This document shows, one piece after another, positions 7,501 to 8,507 of a DNA stretch of 8,507 bases. Position numbers and translations under genes: made by a program. The stretch covers positions 1-8,507 of the forward strand of contig JALWRV010000070.1 in NCBI GenBank assembly GCA_027080545.1, in the 5' to 3' direction. The notes beneath the pieces were generated by a model. The model saw only the letters and a program-made list of their open reading frames with translations. It had not been told where the DNA came from and did no database searches. Every line of letters starts with the position of its first letter. The first letter of the stretch is position 1. This DNA comes from Parvularculaceae bacterium. Its GTDB lineage: Bacteria; Pseudomonadota; Alphaproteobacteria; Caulobacterales; Parvularculaceae.

Positions 7501-7907
7501 CCTTCTTCCATGGTCACATCGCCATTGATGGTAACGGTGCCCGTGCGGGTGCCGTCGATCAAAACGCCTGTTGAATTATCCGAAGGGTTGACATTGACAT
7601 TGCCGTCTATGGTCAAATCATTATCGGAATTAAGGGTCACGGCCGTGCCGCCGGTGACGGTAATGGAGCCGCTTGAATCAATAATAAGATTTGCCGGATT
7701 ACCATTGTCGGCAGTGTTGGTGTCGACCGGGTTAGTGACGGCGGTTGAGATGGTCACGTCTTGTGCGTGGGCGTTGGGGACGAGTAAAGGCAGGAAAGCA
7801 GCGCCGGATAGTAGGGCAATTTTGATGGGTGAAAATCCCTTGCCCAAGCCTGAACGGTTTTGGCTTGTGTGAACAGTTGATAGGGTGGTTTTGGTTGCGA
7901 TCGTCAT
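4536..7907 (-). CDS. Type Va autotransporter, beta-helical passenger with C-terminal beta-barrel
   Basis: A 1123-residue exported protein. Residues 1-48 form a long signal peptide: a basic, polar N-region, then a hydrophobic core (about 29-43), then the NAHA|QD cleavage site after A48. Residues 49 to about 770 are a Gly/Asn/Asp/Thr/Val-rich passenger with degenerate beta-helix rungs (114-298, 372-480, 548-627) and acidic loops such as DFDDGDD near 487. About 780-840 is an alpha-helical linker (SEADFMAAFTQLIAQPLDAG). The outer-membrane barrel starts around W845 with IWLQEGNYFVDRG and ends in YSLRIGIGLKW, the C-terminal aromatic residue expected for BAM recognition. No cysteine is visible in the whole 1123 residues, as is usual for autotransporters. 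The frame is open to 8042, but the ATG at 7907 has GAGGAGGAAGG upstream and leads straight into the signal peptide. No protease motif, RGD or catalytic triad was recognised, so the passenger's function (adhesin or other surface role) is open. Confidence 0.93.
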   Translation of the reverse strand: MTIATKTTLSTVHTSQNRSGLGKGFSPIKIALLSGAAFLPLLVPNAHAQDVTISTAVTNPVDTNTADNGNPANLIIDSSGSITVTGGTAVTLNSDNDLTIDGNVNVNPSDNSTGVLIDGTRTGTVTINGDVTMEEGTPDANLLVQDYNDGRTGVWFNGGTFTGDVVFGSSGRVDLFGDLSTAVLIDSDVVGNITMGSDSSVRGANSSGFVINGNVTGDVTFESTYGSSIIGAGSQGVVVNGNIDGAFLFGGNLSSTGYTSNSITDDPDTAIDEVAEQIALQSGSALTINGDVTGGVLLDGPLPSSEATGSTIIASAISQNGGAPAVHIGALGPVTFGLVDTSALSAAYGSWGFINRGEINANGVYSTVNSIGMLIENATIAGGFRNDGGIIATANAAMAQALVIGSGTSFTELYNNDRLQAVAVGGLNAGAVGVLIEAGATITNFTNEGLIQGGVVSDTEDAVGVQDLSGTVASFFNSGTVTTAVSDFDDGDDTTTADAGSPTGRAIAMDFSANSSGMTITNDVGPNFDSATQSRGSFGIVNGDVLLGSGDDIYNQFAGGTNGAIDFAAGNDILNIQNAATITSDITFGSGNDVANIDGSTFTGSMNFGLGNDMLNLVNGASFSGGLSDDDGLLDISLVASALTLANPTLVTNITSLVMDATSSLAFTVANGGTQVSSINASGTVTIADGAILAPVFQGAFTQDISTTFLTAATLNVDLTTIRFAADGEQAPFLFNFNIARDANNNNALILTIDRKNAAEIGLDSTIAGAYEPTIAALELDSTLGAAFFNLRSEADFMAAFTQLIAQPLDAGLSYARAQTNSVTSIITQRLDMATNSGKLGNTIWLQEGNYFVDRGADASSNGYDGGGWIIATGIDTNLGPIDAMGVSAHFGSSRFDEKTGEDFPFSRTTYGVGAYGAIKQGKFQIDGQASYSKTTTESDRNIIVSGINRLSQAKWDGSQFAASIRGSYETDLGGYELEPFISADYLSLSEDAYVESGGGAAIDLSVDDRSADSLRLNIGASLGKTFQLRPSVYDTGIPGTIKPMIRLGWSQELITDPLTANMRYVSGGPDFTLSANPEDGAAIAAMDVEYENEYAKIHAGFAGTFSDVENNYSLRIGIGLKW
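6027..6266 (-). repeat. GxGND-type rung repeats in the autotransporter passenger
   Basis: Residues 548-627 contain four consecutive units of 20-21 residues. Each opens with a G-D motif: GSGDDIYN (548), AAGNDILN (568), GSGNDVAN (589) and GLGNDMLN (609). Each continues to a hydrophobic strand ending in DF, TF or NF. The spacing matches one beta-helix turn per unit. The motif resembles RTX glycine-aspartate signatures but not the 9-residue RTX period. Confidence 0.8.
7014..7568 (-). repeat. INGxVTGxVxF-type rung repeats in the N-terminal passenger
   Basis: Residues 114-298 contain six degenerate copies of a strand-turn-strand unit: TGVLIDGTRTGTVTI (114), TGVWFNGGTFTGDVVF (153), TAVLIDSDVVGNITM (181), SGFVINGNVTGDVTF (207), QGVVVNGNIDGAFLF (235) and SALTINGDVTGGVLL (284). 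Spacing varies from 26 to 49 residues, so loops of different length are inserted between rungs. This is typical of a beta-helical stalk. Confidence 0.75.
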
Positions 7908-7913
7908 TGGACG

Positions 7914-7924
7914 CCTTCCTCCTC
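7914..7924 (-). promoter_or_regulatory. Strong Shine-Dalgarno that fixes the autotransporter start
   Basis: On the minus strand GAGGAGGAAGG lies 6 nt (AGGAAGG) to 10 nt (AGGAGG) before the ATG at 7907. It is the strongest ribosome-binding site in the window and decides against the 45-codon upstream extension. Confidence 0.85.
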
Positions 7925-7935
7925 GATACCGATGG

Positions 7936-7953
7936 GGTGAAGCTTCGTTCACC
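7936..7953 (-). other. Small stem-loop in the autotransporter leader
   Basis: In the transcript GGTGAA and TTCACC form a perfect 6-bp stem around a 6-nt loop, 29-46 nt upstream of the start codon and just before the Shine-Dalgarno. It could modulate translation, but a stem this short can arise by chance. Confidence 0.3.
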
Positions 7954-8218
7954 TGATCAGCCAGTGATGATTGGCAAGCCAGCTTGTGAGGGTTTGTATG
8001 GCAAGGCGTCGTCAGTCGGGAAAAACTCTTAAAAACCCGCAAGGCAAGGCGCTTGTCGCCAAGCCCACCGGATTGAGATTCCGTCCCCTATCTACCCACC
8101 AACACTTCCCGCCCCAAGGCTGGCCCGCGCCAGTAATATCTCTGTTCCATGTGTCGCCCACTGAGACGGATTTTGCAAGCATTTCAATGGGCTAAAACGC
8201 TCACTTACGGGAGTTTAA

Positions 8219-8258
8219 GGGGCATTAGGGGAGAGGGCTTTTGAGGGATGGGATGGGG
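8219..8258 (+). other. Putative G-quadruplex-forming sequence
   Basis: Six G-tracts of 3-4 G (8219-8222, 8228-8231, 8235-8237, 8245-8247, 8250-8252, 8255-8258) are separated by loops of 5, 3, 7, 2 and 2 nt. This satisfies the usual G3+N1-7 consensus with two tracts to spare. The G-rich strand is the template strand for both leftward genes that flank it. Confidence 0.6.
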
Positions 8259-8298
8259 CGTAACCTATTGTAATATATAGGATAAATAGGGCGAGTGG

Positions 8299-8507
8299 TT
8301 ATTTTTTCTGCCATAGGGGGCGCCATGGAGAGCGGCCGGAAAAATTCAGTGAGCCGCGCTGGTTGCCCTTAGTGATGTTGATATGGTGCAGCCAGTCACG
8401 GCTTAATTCCGAAAGGACGCTGCTTTTGACCAAGATGCTTTGGGCAAGATCTGTATTTTTGGGCAATTTCATTTCCGCATAATAGAAAAAATAATTATCC
8501 ACGGTTT
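8299..8507 (-). CDS. Unrecognised protein, C-terminal end (partial at window edge)
   Basis: A leftward frame is open from the window edge to a TAA at 8299-8301, giving 68 residues. It includes FFYYAEMKLPKNTDLAQ, VLSELSRDWLHHINITKG and a basic, Trp-containing tail ending in RSPWRPLWQKK. Composition and codon choice look like a real soluble protein. I do not recognise a family. An in-frame GTG at 8502 lies so close to the edge that its upstream signal cannot be judged; continuation beyond the window is more likely. It would be transcribed in the same direction as the autotransporter gene but lies nearly 400 bp upstream, so a shared operon is doubtful. Confidence 0.55.
   Translation of the reverse strand, partial: TVDNYFFYYAEMKLPKNTDLAQSILVKSSVLSELSRDWLHHINITKGNQRGSLNFSGRSPWRPLWQKK

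Larger units (their letters stand above)
7908..8298. other. Non-coding region upstream of the autotransporter gene
   Basis: This stretch of 391 bp lies between the autotransporter start and the 3' end of the partial gene at the right edge. No convincing gene is seen. It holds the Shine-Dalgarno (7914-7924), a small stem-loop (7936-7953), a 9-bp direct repeat GGCAAGGCG (8000-8008 and 8043-8051), the G-tract cluster (8219-8258) and an AT-rich patch (8266-8288). The autotransporter promoter is presumably here, but I see no good -35/-10 pair. No clear terminator for the partial gene is visible. Confidence 0.6.

Noticed and set aside
7908..8042. A 45-codon N-terminal extension of the autotransporter frame starting at 8042.
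   Set aside because: The ATG at 7907 has a very strong Shine-Dalgarno and begins a normal signal peptide. The extension is not signal-like and carries the only cysteines in the frame.
7971..8195. A 74-codon plus-strand frame in the region upstream of the autotransporter.
   Set aside because: There is no good ribosome-binding site, no recognisable protein features, and it overlaps the presumed leader and promoter region. It is probably non-coding.
8495..8503. TTATCCACG, one mismatch from a DnaA box.
   Set aside because: It is a single copy inside a probable coding sequence with no cluster of boxes. One 9-mer near-match is expected by chance.
1..8507. Mobile element, CRISPR array, toxin-antitoxin or phage-defence system.
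   Set aside because: No transposase, integrase, terminal repeats, spaced direct repeats or defence domains were seen. Flanking genes are ordinary chromosomal genes.

Overview
The window looks like a chromosomal segment of an alphaproteobacterium. The evidence is family-level: an intracellular PHB depolymerase (PhaZ), a full-length three-domain DNA polymerase I, a stand-alone DUF3445 haem-dependent N-demethylase-like protein, and a DUF1674/SDHAF4-like protein ending in the typical TRYGDWE...SDF tail. I cannot name a genus. No mobile element, CRISPR array, tRNA or rRNA is visible.

Layout from left to right. Positions 2-319 (+) hold the last ~105 codons of phaZ. A 95-bp gap follows, containing a perfect 10-bp inverted repeat (374-402) just upstream of polA. 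polA (415-3255, +) encodes 946 residues with all three catalytic modules intact. It meets the DUF3445 gene (3252-4136, -) tail to tail, with the two stop codons overlapping. A 102-bp divergent spacer separates that gene from a 73-residue DUF1674 gene (4239-4460, +). A strong hairpin terminator (4493-4522) then closes a large type Va autotransporter gene read from the other strand (4536-7907, -). Its start is fixed by a strong Shine-Dalgarno sequence and a signal peptide. About 390 bp upstream of it appear non-coding and include a run of G-tracts that fits the G-quadruplex consensus (8219-8258). The right edge (8299-8507, -) holds the 3' end of an unrecognised gene.

The genes do not form an obvious single pathway. 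phaZ (carbon-storage mobilisation), polA (DNA repair and Okazaki fragment processing) and the DUF1674 gene (probable succinate dehydrogenase assembly) are housekeeping or metabolic genes. The autotransporter is a self-contained surface or secreted protein with its own terminator. I do not see a multi-gene novel system. The most distinctive items are the passenger of the autotransporter, with two classes of degenerate rung repeats, the upstream G-quadruplex candidate, the hairpin in front of polA, and the orphan DUF3445 gene.
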